From: Bradyrhizobium sp. LLZ17
Lineage (GTDB): Bacteria > Pseudomonadota > Alphaproteobacteria > Rhizobiales > Xanthobacteraceae
Length of the DNA stretch: 64,000 nucleotides
Assembly: GCF_041200145.1 (NCBI RefSeq)
Contig: NZ_CP165734.1
Coordinates: 2,666,001-2,730,000, forward strand
Reading direction: 5' to 3'
The position numbers were made by a program, and so were the translations under genes. Positions 37,300-46,704 of this stretch are shown here, one piece after another. Under the pieces are notes generated by a model. That model did not search any database. It was not told where the DNA came from and worked only from the letters and a program-made list of their open reading frames with translations. Within the stretch, counting starts at the first letter, position 1, and every line of letters begins with the position of its first letter.

Positions 37300-38388
37300 A
37301 TGCCCCGCATCGCAACAATCGAGTCCGCACTCTACCGGATCCCCCTCCCCGTCACGCTTTCCGACAGCACGCATGGCGACATGTCGGCGTTCGAGCTGAT
37401 CACCTGCCTCATCCGCGATGCCGACGGCGCTGAAGGTGTCGGTTACACCTACACGGTGGGGCGCAATGGCGGCGCTGTCGCCGACATTCTCAGGCGCGAG
37501 ATCCCGCCGCTGGTCGAAGGGCGCGAGGCCGATGACACCGAAGCCATCTGGCATCACGTCTGGTGGGGCCTGCATTATGGCGGGCGCGGCGGGCCGGCGG
37601 TACTGGCATTATCGGCGCTCGACATCGCGCTGTGGGATCTGAAGGCGCGGCGCGCGAAGCTGCCGCTGTATCAATTGCTCGGCGGGTTCGACGCGCGCGT
37701 GCCCTGCTACGCCGGCGGCATCGATCTCGACCTCTCGGTCGAAGCGCTGCTGACACAGACCGACGGCAATCTCGCCAAGGGCTTTCGTGCCATCAAGATG
37801 AAGGTCGGCCGTCCCGACCTCAAGTCCGACGTCGCGAAGGTCTCCGCGATGCGAGCGCATCTCGGCGACGGCTTTCCGCTGATGGCGGACGCCAACATGA
37901 AGTGGACGGTCGAGGACGCGATCCGCGCCGCCCGCGCCCTGCAACCCTACGATCTCACCTGGCTGGAGGAGCCGATCATTCCCGACGACGTCGCGGGACA
38001 CGCACGCATCATGCGGGAGGGCTGCGTGCCGATCGCGGCGGGCGAGAATCTGCGTTCGCTGTGGGAATTCAAGAACTACATCGTCGCGGGTGCGGTGTCC
38101 TATCCCGAGCCCGACGTCACCAATTGCGGCGGCGTGAGCGCGTTCATGAAGATCGCGCGGCTGGCGGAGGCCTTCAACCTGCCCGTGACCAGCCACGGCG
38201 CGCATGACATCACCGTGCATTTGCTCGCGGCCTGCCCGAACCGGTCGTATCTGGAGGCCCACGGCTTCGGGCTGGACAAGTACATCGAGCATCCGTTGGT
38301 GCTGGAGGACGGCAAGGCCCTGGCGCCGGCGCGGCCGGGCCATGGCATCAGCTTCGACTGGAACGGGCTGGCGAAGCTGGCGGTGTAG
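37300..38388 (+). CDS. Mandelate racemase/muconate lactonizing-type enolase superfamily enzyme
   Basis: 362 residues. The MR-type N-terminal capping domain is followed by the TIM barrel with IKMKVG (the KxK acid/base pair), metal ligands Asp in MADANMKW, Glu in WLEEPI and Glu in AAGENL, and a late HGAHDI. This fits sugar-acid dehydratases or racemases of the mandelate racemase subgroup. It probably dehydrates or racemises a hydroxy-acid in the cytosol. It may belong with the MFS transporter upstream. Confidence 0.85.
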   Translation: MPRIATIESALYRIPLPVTLSDSTHGDMSAFELITCLIRDADGAEGVGYTYTVGRNGGAVADILRREIPPLVEGREADDTEAIWHHVWWGLHYGGRGGPAVLALSALDIALWDLKARRAKLPLYQLLGGFDARVPCYAGGIDLDLSVEALLTQTDGNLAKGFRAIKMKVGRPDLKSDVAKVSAMRAHLGDGFPLMADANMKWTVEDAIRAARALQPYDLTWLEEPIIPDDVAGHARIMREGCVPIAAGENLRSLWEFKNYIVAGAVSYPEPDVTNCGGVSAFMKIARLAEAFNLPVTSHGAHDITVHLLAACPNRSYLEAHGFGLDKYIEHPLVLEDGKALAPARPGHGISFDWNGLAKLAV

Positions 38389-38404
38389 AACTCGGCTTCC
38401 TGCT

Positions 38405-38520
38405 TACCTCTCCCGCTTGCGGGAGAGGTCGGCGCGAAGCGCCGGGTGAGGGTTTTTCCTCACCGGGTCTCTCTGCGGAGAGACCCTCTCCCCAACCCTC
38501 TCCCGCAAGCGGGAGAGGGA
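38405..38520. repeat. Intergenic hairpin-rich repeat (CTCTCCC family)
   Basis: CCTCTCCCGCTTGCGGGAGAGG hairpins occur at both ends with a GGCGCG-AAG-CGCC hairpin and CTCTCTGCGGAGAG between them. Same family as the element at 20843. The remaining 270-base gap up to 38657 has no gene. Confidence 0.7.
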
Positions 38521-38657
38521 GCTCTCTGCTCGCGGGGCTGGCACGCGCCTGACACCATGGCGAGCAGCGTTGCTGCACGCGAGGCATTCGTCTGCGCCGG
38601 GTGTACGGAGCAGATAATCCGCTATGGTGCCAAAAGCAGACACAAGAGATCAGCACC

Positions 38658-39805
38658 TTGACACCCGAGCTGCACCAGACACTGACCGCGTGGCGCCAGC
38701 ACCTGCACGCGCATCCCGAGCTGTCCCTCCAGGAGAAGGCCACGGCAGCCTTCGTGCAGGACAAGCTCACCGAGCTCGGCATCGGCTTCGAGGCCGGCAT
38801 CGGCGGGCATGGCGTCGTCGCGACCCTGACGCGCGGATCGGCGCAAGGACGCGTCGGCCTGCGCGCCGACATGGATGCGCTGCCGATCACCGAAGACACC
38901 GGCCTGCCCTATGCCTCGCAAAATCCCGGCGTGATGCATGCCTGCGGCCATGACGGGCACACCGCCTCGCTGCTCGGCGCGGCGGCGCTGCTGGCGGCGG
39001 ATAAGAGCTGGAGCGGGACGGTCGATTTCATCTTCCAGCCGGCGGAAGAAGGTTACGGCGGCTCGCGCGCGATGGTCACGGCCGGGCTGTTCGACCGCTT
39101 CCCGATGGATCGCGTGTTCGGCTTCCACAACTGGCCGGGCCTCGAGGCCGGCACCATCGCGGTCCATGACGGCGTGGTCATGGCCTCCGGCGGCCGCGTC
39201 ACCATCACCATCGAGGGCCATGCCGGTCATGCCGGCATGCCGCATCTGACGCGCGATCCGGTGATGGCGGCGGGGCACCTGATCGTCGCCATGCAGGGAT
39301 CGTGTCGCGCAGCGTCGATCCGCTCGACACCGCGGTGCTGTCGCTCTGCACGATCGAGGGCGGCACCGCACCGAACCAGGTCGCCGGGCGCGTGACGATC
39401 CGCGGCACGCTTCGGTATCACCGCAATGCCGTGAAGGACATCATCCTCACGCGGATCAGCAATATCTGCGCCGGCATCGCGACGAGCTTCGGCGTCAAGG
39501 TGACGCCCGACATCGTCATGGGCGTCGGCGTCGTGATCAACACGCCGGAGGAAGCCGGCCTCGCGCGCATGGCCGCGGCCAAGGTGCAGGCGCCGGTGCG
39601 GCGCGACCTCGCGCCCAGCATGGCCGGCGAGGATTTTGCGTCCTATCTCCAGCAGCGGCCCGGCGCCTTTGTCTGGATCGGCAATGGACCCTTGCGCGAC
39701 GGCGCCGAGCTGCACGGCCCGCGTTACGATTTCAACGACGCGATCTTGCCGGTCGCCTCCCGCTGGATGGCCGAAATCGCCAGGACCGCGCTGTCGGCGA
39801 ACTAG
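38658..39805 (+). pseudogene. M20 amidohydrolase (hippurate-hydrolase type), frameshifted
   Basis: The N-terminal frame carries the zinc ligands (HACGHDGHTASL, EEGYGGS, WPGLEAGT). The second frame (VSRSVDPLDTAVLSLCTIEG onward) holds the lid domain and the last catalytic region (SMAGEDFASYLQQRPG). They join cleanly if one base is restored after CAGGG near 39297-39300 (GGCATCGTG instead of GGATCGTG). As written, the enzyme lacks its C-terminal half. The start (TTG 38658) is uncertain. It would hydrolyse an N-acyl amino acid. Confidence 0.8.
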
Positions 39806-39822
39806 AACGCGGCGCCGGATCA

Positions 39823-42800
39823 TCAGGCGTCGTCGAGGATATCGAACAATTCCTCGACCCTGTCGAACGGCGAATCCCGCATCGGGCCGTGATAGACGAC
39901 GCGATCGCCATGGCGTTGCAGCGATCGGCCGCTGGATTTCCCGGTAGATCTCCCCTTGGATTTCCGCAGGCGCCCCGGCAGGAAGGTCGCGGCGACGGCT
40001 TCAGGCCCGACGTCCAGGCGGATGATGCCTCTGCGCTTGCAATCCAGCCTGAGCCTCGCCACGGCGAAGAAGTCGCGGGCTCCCGGCGGCAATTGCCCGA
40101 AGCGGCGGGAGGTTTCCTCCTCCAGATCGTCAAGCTCGTCCTCGCTCCGGCACCGTGCGGCGCGGGCATAGAGCTCGAGCCGCACCGGCTCGGATTGCAC
40201 GTAACTCTCCGGAAGCATATCCGCGATCGGCAGATTGAGGTCGGGCACCCAGACCTCGGCCCTTCCGTCGACCTTCTCCGACGCCATTTTCAGCAGATGG
40301 CTGTACAGCACCGGCCCGAACACCTGGACGTGGCCGGATTGCTGCTCCGAAAACAGGTCGCCGGCGCCCCTGAGATCCAGATCGCGCTCGCTGATGGCAA
40401 AACCCGCGCCCGGCCGGTTGAATTCCTCGAGCACGGCGAGCCGCTTCTCGGATTGGTCGGAAGCCGACTCGGTGAGCAGATACGCGAACGCGCGTATGCC
40501 GCCACGACCCACGCGCCCGCGCAGCTGATGAAGCTGGGCGAGACCGAATTTTTCGGGCCAGCAGACCACGATGGTATTGGCACGCGGGATATCGAGGCCG
40601 CTCTCGACGATATTGGTCGCGAGCAGAACGTCGGCGCGGCCCTCGACGAAGTTCATCATGCGGTCGTCAATCTCGCCGGCCGGCAATCTGCCGTGCAGAG
40701 CGACGATGCGGAGATCGGGCGCCACCGCCTGCACGCGCGCCAGCATGCCATCGAGATCCTGGATGCGTGGGCAGATCAGGAAGCTCTGCCCGTGGCGCCG
40801 CTGCTCGCGCAGCAACGCCGAGGCGATGGCGGCATCGGACAAGGGCGCGATTTTGGTTGCGACCGGAAGCCGATAGGCCGGCGGCGATGCGATGATGCTC
40901 AGATCCCTGAAGCCGGCGAGACCTGTGGCGAGGGTTCGCGGAATGGGCGTGGCGCTCATCAAAAGCGTATGGACATTCTTGGCGAGGCTGGAGAGCTTTG
41001 CCTTTTCGGCCGCGCCAAAATGCTGCTCCTCGTCGATGATGACGAGGCCGAGATCGGCGAACTTCACATCCTTTGAGGTGAGAGCCTGGGTTCCGACCAC
41101 GACCTTCATCCGGCCGCTTCGCAAGCCCTCCCTTGTCTCCCGCATCTCTGCGCCTGACGCGGCTTGCGACAGGATCCCCACTTCGATGTCGAACGGGGCG
41201 AAGCGCCTGCGGAAGGTCGCGAGGTGCTGCCGCGCCAGCACGGTCGTCGGCACCGCGATCGCCACCTGCTTTCCCGACAACGCCACGGCCGCCGCTGCCC
41301 GCAGCGCCACCTCTGTCTTGCCGAATCCGACGTCGCCGCAGACCACGCGGTCCATCGGGTGACCGGACGCGAGGTCGTCGAGGACGTCCCGGATCGCCTT
41401 GGCCTGATCGGCGGTCGTGAAATAGGGAAAGCGCGCAACGAATTTCTCGTACACCGATCCCGGCGGCTCCAGCTTCGCGGTCCGCCGGCGGCGGCGCTGG
41501 CTGATGTGCTTGGCTAGCACCTTGCCGGAGATCTGGATTTCCCGCTCGGCCTCGGTGCGGCGCGCCCACCAAGAGCTTCCATCCGCCTTGTCGAGCGCGA
41601 GCCTGCCGCGCTCTGTCGCGTAAGGCCACATCAGGGCCAGATCAGGCGGCGGCACCAGAGCCGCATTGTCGCCCGCGAACACCAGCCTGACCATCTCGCG
41701 CAACGCACCGCCGCCGGTGTTGACGGTTTGCAGTCCATCGAGCACGGCGAGGCCACGCTGGAGATGAACGATCACCGTGCCCTGCTGCGGCACATCGGCA
41801 TGATCGAACGCCGTGCTCCAGGCGCGGACCATCGGCTGCGGATGATGAGCCCTGCTGCCGAGCACGTCGGACGCCGTCACGACCACGAGAGCGGTCTTCC
41901 CCGGCACGACGAAGCCCGCGTCGAGATCCGCCAGCATGGCGACTTCGCGGTTGCGGCCGCTCGTCACCGCGTCCCAGTCCGGAAGACGCTCCGCCCTGAC
42001 GCCGCTCATCCGCTCCATCGCACGCAGATCCTCCTCCTGCGCCGCGACGAAGACCAGGCGCGAACCATCGCGCCGGGTCTGCTCGACGAAGGCGCGAAAG
42101 GCTTTCCGCGACGATGTCAGCTTGGAAAATTCCGGGATTGCCTGGAAGCGAGCGTTGCGCGGCAACACCTTCATGCCCTTGCTGGCCTGCTTCCAGTCGC
42201 GTGCTCCGAGATATTCGCGCTCTCGCTCGACACGGCCCGCGGCATCCTCGATCGTGCTCAGCCAACCATCGGCGTGCGACGGGACCCCTGCGTCGGCGAG
42301 CCACTTCGCGCGTCCGCAATAGTCGAACAGCGTCGCACGCTTGCCGCCCTTGGCCGCGAAGCCGAGCCGCTCCGACATGGGATCGACGATGAGCTCTTTG
42401 GTCTCGAAGATGATGTCGTGCTCTTTCGGGTCGAACGCCACGATCCGGGTGATGGCGCGGCGCGAATGCTCCACCCGGAACGGGCCAAGTGCACCCGCGG
42501 GAAATATCTCGAATGTCTGGCCGTGAAACAGGACGCCGCCCGGATAATCCGGTTCGTCATCCGGATCGTAGCCCAACGCCTCGAGACGCACGCGAAGATC
42601 GGCTTCCGAGAACGCAGCGCCGACCTTGAGGCTGACATTCAGGCGCGCCAGGCTCGCCGGCGACGGCAGCCGCTCCATCACGGCTTCCGCCGTCGAGACC
42701 AGAAAGATCGGCTTTTTGGATTTCCCCAGACGTCTCAGGACCGCGGCGCGACGCCCCGCGATTTCACGCGACGGTTCCAGCTGATCGAACGGCAGGGTGT

Positions 42801-43203
42801 TCAGGCGCGGAAACACCAGGACCTCGCAGGACGGGTCGAGCGCGTGAATGACGCTGCCGAGCCGCTCCGCTCTGTTTTCATTTTCGGCGAGGAACACGAG
42901 CCCGCCGCGGCCGGACTGCTTCCATTGCGCAAGCAGATGAAGCGCCATCATGCCGAGCGGCGAGGACGACGAGATCGTGGCGCGATGCGAGCCCTTGCCC
43001 TTCTTTGGCGAAGGCGTCCTTGGCAAACCCTTTCTTGCAGAGTTGTTTTTTGCCAAGGTCTTTTTTGCCGAAGTCTGTTTCGCCAAGGTCTTTTTGACCA
43101 AGGTTTTGGCTGGCCGCGTTTTTTTGGAATGCCGCACGTGAATCCGTTTCTGGTAGTCAACAACCGTCGACCGCACGCGAGCGAGCTCACTTGCGATTCG
43201 CAT
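39823..43203 (-). CDS. Mfd-like DEAD/DEAH helicase with Lys-rich N-terminal tract
   Basis: About 1126 residues with the architecture of transcription-repair coupling factor: UvrB-like N-terminal modules (VLVFPRLNTLPFDQLEPSRE), a diverged RNA-polymerase interaction region near 530-580, a RecG/Mfd motor with Walker A CGDVGFGKTEVALRAA (about residue 625) and DEEQHFG (about 720), motif VI HQLRGRVGRGG, and a TRCF C-terminal domain. The N-terminus carries a basic, repetitive stretch of KTLAKKT-type motifs. The start is uncertain (ATG 43203 lacks a good RBS). It may be a second Mfd beside a canonical one elsewhere (inference). Confidence 0.82.
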   Translation of the reverse strand: MRIASELARVRSTVVDYQKRIHVRHSKKTRPAKTLVKKTLAKQTSAKKTLAKNNSARKGLPRTPSPKKGKGSHRATISSSSPLGMMALHLLAQWKQSGRGGLVFLAENENRAERLGSVIHALDPSCEVLVFPRLNTLPFDQLEPSREIAGRRAAVLRRLGKSKKPIFLVSTAEAVMERLPSPASLARLNVSLKVGAAFSEADLRVRLEALGYDPDDEPDYPGGVLFHGQTFEIFPAGALGPFRVEHSRRAITRIVAFDPKEHDIIFETKELIVDPMSERLGFAAKGGKRATLFDYCGRAKWLADAGVPSHADGWLSTIEDAAGRVEREREYLGARDWKQASKGMKVLPRNARFQAIPEFSKLTSSRKAFRAFVEQTRRDGSRLVFVAAQEEDLRAMERMSGVRAERLPDWDAVTSGRNREVAMLADLDAGFVVPGKTALVVVTASDVLGSRAHHPQPMVRAWSTAFDHADVPQQGTVIVHLQRGLAVLDGLQTVNTGGGALREMVRLVFAGDNAALVPPPDLALMWPYATERGRLALDKADGSSWWARRTEAEREIQISGKVLAKHISQRRRRRTAKLEPPGSVYEKFVARFPYFTTADQAKAIRDVLDDLASGHPMDRVVCGDVGFGKTEVALRAAAAVALSGKQVAIAVPTTVLARQHLATFRRRFAPFDIEVGILSQAASGAEMRETREGLRSGRMKVVVGTQALTSKDVKFADLGLVIIDEEQHFGAAEKAKLSSLAKNVHTLLMSATPIPRTLATGLAGFRDLSIIASPPAYRLPVATKIAPLSDAAIASALLREQRRHGQSFLICPRIQDLDGMLARVQAVAPDLRIVALHGRLPAGEIDDRMMNFVEGRADVLLATNIVESGLDIPRANTIVVCWPEKFGLAQLHQLRGRVGRGGIRAFAYLLTESASDQSEKRLAVLEEFNRPGAGFAISERDLDLRGAGDLFSEQQSGHVQVFGPVLYSHLLKMASEKVDGRAEVWVPDLNLPIADMLPESYVQSEPVRLELYARAARCRSEDELDDLEEETSRRFGQLPPGARDFFAVARLRLDCKRRGIIRLDVGPEAVAATFLPGRLRKSKGRSTGKSSGRSLQRHGDRVVYHGPMRDSPFDRVEELFDILDDA

Positions 43204-43323
43204 CGTCGGGTCGTCATGCTCTGGGATGGCGTGCGAACGCACGTTCCCCGCTAGTCTGGCACAAAATGAAGGTTGCCGGCAATCGCGCGCGGACACGCAG
43301 CCGGCCGTCAACCGACGTGACGT

Positions 43324-43938
43324 TTATCCCTCCTCCTGCCAGAATTCCACAAGTTCTTCCGCGGTGACAAGATCGACCTGACCGTGGAAGCGGGTGCGGT
43401 ACATCGTCATGAGCGCGTCGTGCCCGACGTCGGAGGAGCTGCAAACCGCGTCCTCGACGAGGACGACCCTGAAGCCGAGATCAATGGCGCTCATCACCGT
43501 CGAGAGCACGCAGACATCCGTCTCCGCCCCTGTCATCACCACCGTGCCGATGTTGTTGTTGATCAACAGGCTCGCCAGGCCGGAATTGCTGAAGGCGGAA
43601 TAGACCGGCTTGTCGACGATGCGGGCCGGAGGAACGTAGCGCGCGAGCGCCGGCACGAGGTCGAGCGCGGATGTCGGCAGGTGCTGCCGGGTCGCCTGCT
43701 GCCAGCGCCTGAAATAGCTCTGCCACTGCCCGGGGCGATCTTCCGGATCCCGCGGCGTGATGAAGCGCGTGAAGATCGTCCTGGCCTGAGAGCGCGCAGC
43801 GATCGAGGCAATCGTCGGCAACACCCTTTCCATCCAGGGCGTCGCCCACAGACCGCCCGGCGCAAAGATGTTTTGCATGTCGACGCAGAGGTGGACGGCA
43901 TCCGTGATCCGGGCGACGTCTGAGTTGCTGTCCCTCAT
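43324..43938 (-). CDS. Isochorismatase-family cysteine hydrolase
   Basis: 204 residues. The triad is Asp20 (VDMQNIF), Lys110 (IVDKPVYSAF) and Cys143 (GAETDVCV). The sequence differs from the ureide-like enzyme at 9145 and lacks its IGDPGPMGR segment. It could be a nicotinamidase-like or general amidase. It stands after a short hypothetical gene on the same strand. Substrate unknown. Confidence 0.82.
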   Translation of the reverse strand: MRDSNSDVARITDAVHLCVDMQNIFAPGGLWATPWMERVLPTIASIAARSQARTIFTRFITPRDPEDRPGQWQSYFRRWQQATRQHLPTSALDLVPALARYVPPARIVDKPVYSAFSNSGLASLLINNNIGTVVMTGAETDVCVLSTVMSAIDLGFRVVLVEDAVCSSSDVGHDALMTMYRTRFHGQVDLVTAEELVEFWQEEG

Positions 43939-44011
43939 CGCCCTTCACCATCGAATGCTTGCGCAGCTTGCGGGACATCGCACGGTTGACACGTCACGGC
44001 CGGCCGCTCCC

Positions 44012-44200
44012 TCAGGCTGGCTTGGCCGGATGCGCGGTGCGCGGATGACGGTCGTGCAGCAGCCGCGCCAAGGCCTCGCGATCCGCCGCATGCCCCTTCA
44101 TGGCCGTCTCGAACAGCGCCTCCTGAACGTCGCGCGGCATATCGCCCCACACGTCGATGGCGGCGTGGCCCAGCAGTCTGGCAAAGCGTTCGTCGCTCAT
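44012..44200 (-). CDS. Small hypothetical protein
   Basis: 62 residues, acidic-helical (MSDERFARLLGHAAIDVWGD), preceded by GGAGGGAGG. No recognised domain or membrane segment. Lies 73 bases upstream of the cysteine hydrolase gene in the direction of transcription, possibly cotranscribed. Confidence 0.55.
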   Translation of the reverse strand: MSDERFARLLGHAAIDVWGDMPRDVQEALFETAMKGHAADREALARLLHDRHPRTAHPAKPA

Positions 44201-44355
44201 GTCGATCCTCCCTCTCCGGCCTGAGAATAGCAACGGCGGGCCCTCATTGGTGTTCCACGCCCGTCCTTGCGAAACGGACTGTTCACCGGGGACATGACAT
44301 CGATCATCTTCAGCAGTGCTTCGAGGATGTGCTGCTCCGCAGGCGCGGGGCGGCG

Positions 44356-45522
44356 CTAGATGATCCCGCCTTGCCGAAGCGCCGCAATCGCAGCCCCGTC
44401 ATAGCCGAGCTCGGCCAGCACGACATCGGTATGCTCGCCCAGCATCGGCGGGCGTGACGCGATTTCACCCGGCGTCTCCGACAACCGGACGGCGGCGCGC
44501 GCGACCGGGGCCTGTTTCGGCAGGCCCGGATAATCGACGTCCTGCAGGAAGCCGGCGGCGCGGATGTGCGGATGATCGAGCGCCTGTTGCGGGCTCAGAA
44601 CCGGCCCGGTCGGGATCATCGCCTGACCGAGCGCGTCGACGGCCTCCTGCGTGGTGCGCTCGGCGCACCAGCGCGCCATCCGCTCGCTGATGATCGGGCC
44701 GTTGTTGCCGCGGCTGATGTCGTCGGCAAAGCGCGGATCGTTCAGCCACTGCTCCTCCTCGCCCATCAGCCTGGCCCAGCGCTTGAACAGCGGATGTCCC
44801 GTCACCTGGCACAGCACCCAGCCGTCCCTGGTGCGGTAGATGTCGGCTGGCGCTGCGGTCTGGCCGAGATTGCCGGTCGGAACGCGATTGACGTTGATGA
44901 CCGCCTGCTCGATCAGCGTTGCATTGGTGAAGGATAAAGCAGTTGCGAGCAGCGCGCCCTCGACGATCTGCCCGCGGCCGGACTTGCCGCGCTCGATCAG
45001 CGCGGCGAGAGTCCCGAACGCGCAGTGCAGCGCCGTTCCGAAGTCGACCCAGTTGACCGCGGCCCGGTACGGCGGATCCCCGGTGCCGGTCATGTACGCC
45101 GAACCCGACATGACCTGGCCGACGCCGTCGAAGCCGACACGGTCGGACCACGGACCCGGCCCGCCGAAGGCGGTTGCCGTGGTCAGGATGATGTCGGGCT
45201 TGATCGCCTTCAGCGAATCGTAGTCGAGATTCATCGCGCGCAGGGTCTGCGGCGGCAGATTGGCGACGACGACGTCGGCGGTCGCGATCAGCGCGCGCAT
45301 CACCTGCTGCCCCTCCGGCTTCATCGGGTCGAGCGTGATGCACTTCTTGTTGCGGTTGATCTGGAGGAACAGCGCGCCTTCGCCGCCCTCGCCGACCGGC
45401 GCCACGAAGCGATCCTCGCTGCCGTCGCGCTTTTCCACGCGAATGACCTCGGCGCCGAATTCGGCCAGCAACGTCGCGCAATACGGCCCGGCGATGTAGC
45501 GCCCGAAATCGAGGACGCGCAC
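44356..45522 (-). CDS. CaiB/BaiF-type CoA transferase, probable frameshift at its start
   Basis: 388 residues of a family III CoA transferase (RVLDFGRYIAGPYCATLLAEFG, GFDGVGQVMSGSAYMTG, RNKKCITLD). It moves CoA between organic acids. From the GTG at 45522 the protein lacks the usual 6-7 residue lead (LEGVRVLDFG). That lead is encoded just upstream, in frame with the GTG but out of frame with the ATG at 45542. Lengthening the G5 run (45536-45540) to six would give MGGVLEGVRVLDFG with GGGAAAGAG upstream, so a one-base loss is likely. Confidence 0.8.
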   Translation of the reverse strand: MRVLDFGRYIAGPYCATLLAEFGAEVIRVEKRDGSEDRFVAPVGEGGEGALFLQINRNKKCITLDPMKPEGQQVMRALIATADVVVANLPPQTLRAMNLDYDSLKAIKPDIILTTATAFGGPGPWSDRVGFDGVGQVMSGSAYMTGTGDPPYRAAVNWVDFGTALHCAFGTLAALIERGKSGRGQIVEGALLATALSFTNATLIEQAVINVNRVPTGNLGQTAAPADIYRTRDGWVLCQVTGHPLFKRWARLMGEEEQWLNDPRFADDISRGNNGPIISERMARWCAERTTQEAVDALGQAMIPTGPVLSPQQALDHPHIRAAGFLQDVDYPGLPKQAPVARAAVRLSETPGEIASRPPMLGEHTDVVLAELGYDGAAIAALRQGGII

Positions 45523-45709
45523 GCCCTCCAGAACTCCCCCATCGGTCTCTTTCCCTTGGTGTTTCTGTCAGATTACAGAGAATGGTTGCCGCGACAAGGT
45601 GGCAAGGGGCATCATGCCCTGGCTTCAAGATGTGATCGGCCAACAGTTCGGCTGACGGAATTCTGCGCTACTATGACATGGTCCATCATCCTACCCGAGA
45701 GCCGCATCC

Positions 45710-46597
45710 ATGCCTCAACAATTCGATCGGTCCGCTGAAGACCTCGGCAACGCGATTCATCTTGAGCACGTCAACATCCAGGTGCCGGACCAGCGCCTCG
45801 CCACGCTGTTTTACGTCGCGGGGCTCGGGCTCACACGCGACCCTTATCTGATGGTGTCCGACACCAACATGTGGATCAACGCCGGGCGCAGTCAGTTTCA
45901 TCTGCCGAGCGGCAGGCCGCAGGTGCTGCGCGGCCATGTCGGGCTGGTGATCGAAGGCCGTGAGGCGCTGCTGCAGCGATTGGCATCGGTCGCCAAAAAG
46001 CTCGAGGGCACGGCGTTCGGATTCGCCGAGCACAACGGCTATGTCGAGGCGACCTGTCCCTGGGGCAACCGCCTGCGCTGCTACGAGCCGGACGCGGCGC
46101 GCTTCGGGCGCATCACGCTCGGCATCCCCTATGTCGAATTCGAGGTGCCGGTCGGGACCGCCGCGGCGATCTGCGCCTTCTATCCGGAGATCATGGGCAT
46201 GCCCGCCGAGTTGTGGAACGGCGACGGCAAGGTTGCAGCGGTGAAGACGGGGCGCAACCAGCACCTGTTGTTCCGCGAGAGCGATCGGCCGCAGGGCGAG
46301 TATGACGGCCACCATGTGCAGATGTACATCACCGATTTCTCCGGCCCATATCGCAAGCTGCTGGCGCGCAGTTTGATCTCCCGCGAGGACAATCAGTATC
46401 AGTACCGCTTCTGCGACATCGTCGACCTCGGCAGCGGCGAGCCGCTGTTCACGGTCGAGCACGAGCTGCGCAGCGCAACCCATCCGATGTTCATGCGGCC
46501 GATGGTCAATCGCAATCCGGCGGTGAGCAACCGCAACTACGCATTCGGCCACGATCAGGCGTCATGGGCGATGGGGCCGGATCAGTACGAAGGATAA
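45710..46597 (+). CDS. VOC superfamily protein, two-domain glyoxalase/dioxygenase fold
   Basis: 295 residues with two VOC modules. The first has HLEHVNIQVPDQRLATLFY with a His metal ligand; the second (GIPYVEFEVPVGTAAAI, then VQMYITDFSGPY) resembles the second half of extradiol-type enzymes. ATG at 45710. It stands between the CoA transferase (divergent) and the carboxylesterase (convergent). Ring cleavage or isomerisation of an aromatic is possible but not shown. Confidence 0.75.
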   Translation: MPQQFDRSAEDLGNAIHLEHVNIQVPDQRLATLFYVAGLGLTRDPYLMVSDTNMWINAGRSQFHLPSGRPQVLRGHVGLVIEGREALLQRLASVAKKLEGTAFGFAEHNGYVEATCPWGNRLRCYEPDAARFGRITLGIPYVEFEVPVGTAAAICAFYPEIMGMPAELWNGDGKVAAVKTGRNQHLLFRESDRPQGEYDGHHVQMYITDFSGPYRKLLARSLISREDNQYQYRFCDIVDLGSGEPLFTVEHELRSATHPMFMRPMVNRNPAVSNRNYAFGHDQASWAMGPDQYEG

Positions 46598-46704
46598 GGA
46601 AGTGGCGAGGCTCGCGCCGAGCAGCGGCAATTTCGGAAGACCGAAGTCTCGGTTGCAGGGCGGCTCAGAGGTCGTCATGAAATGCCGAGAAGATCCGCCT
46701 CCGG

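Noticed and set aside
41728..43254. 508-codon open frame antisense to the Mfd-like helicase
   Set aside because: The helicase frame has all family motifs; the antisense product is low-complexity basic.
44197..44307. 36-codon frame overlapping the next start by ATGA
   Set aside because: No RBS and no recognisable features; the overlap alone is weak evidence.
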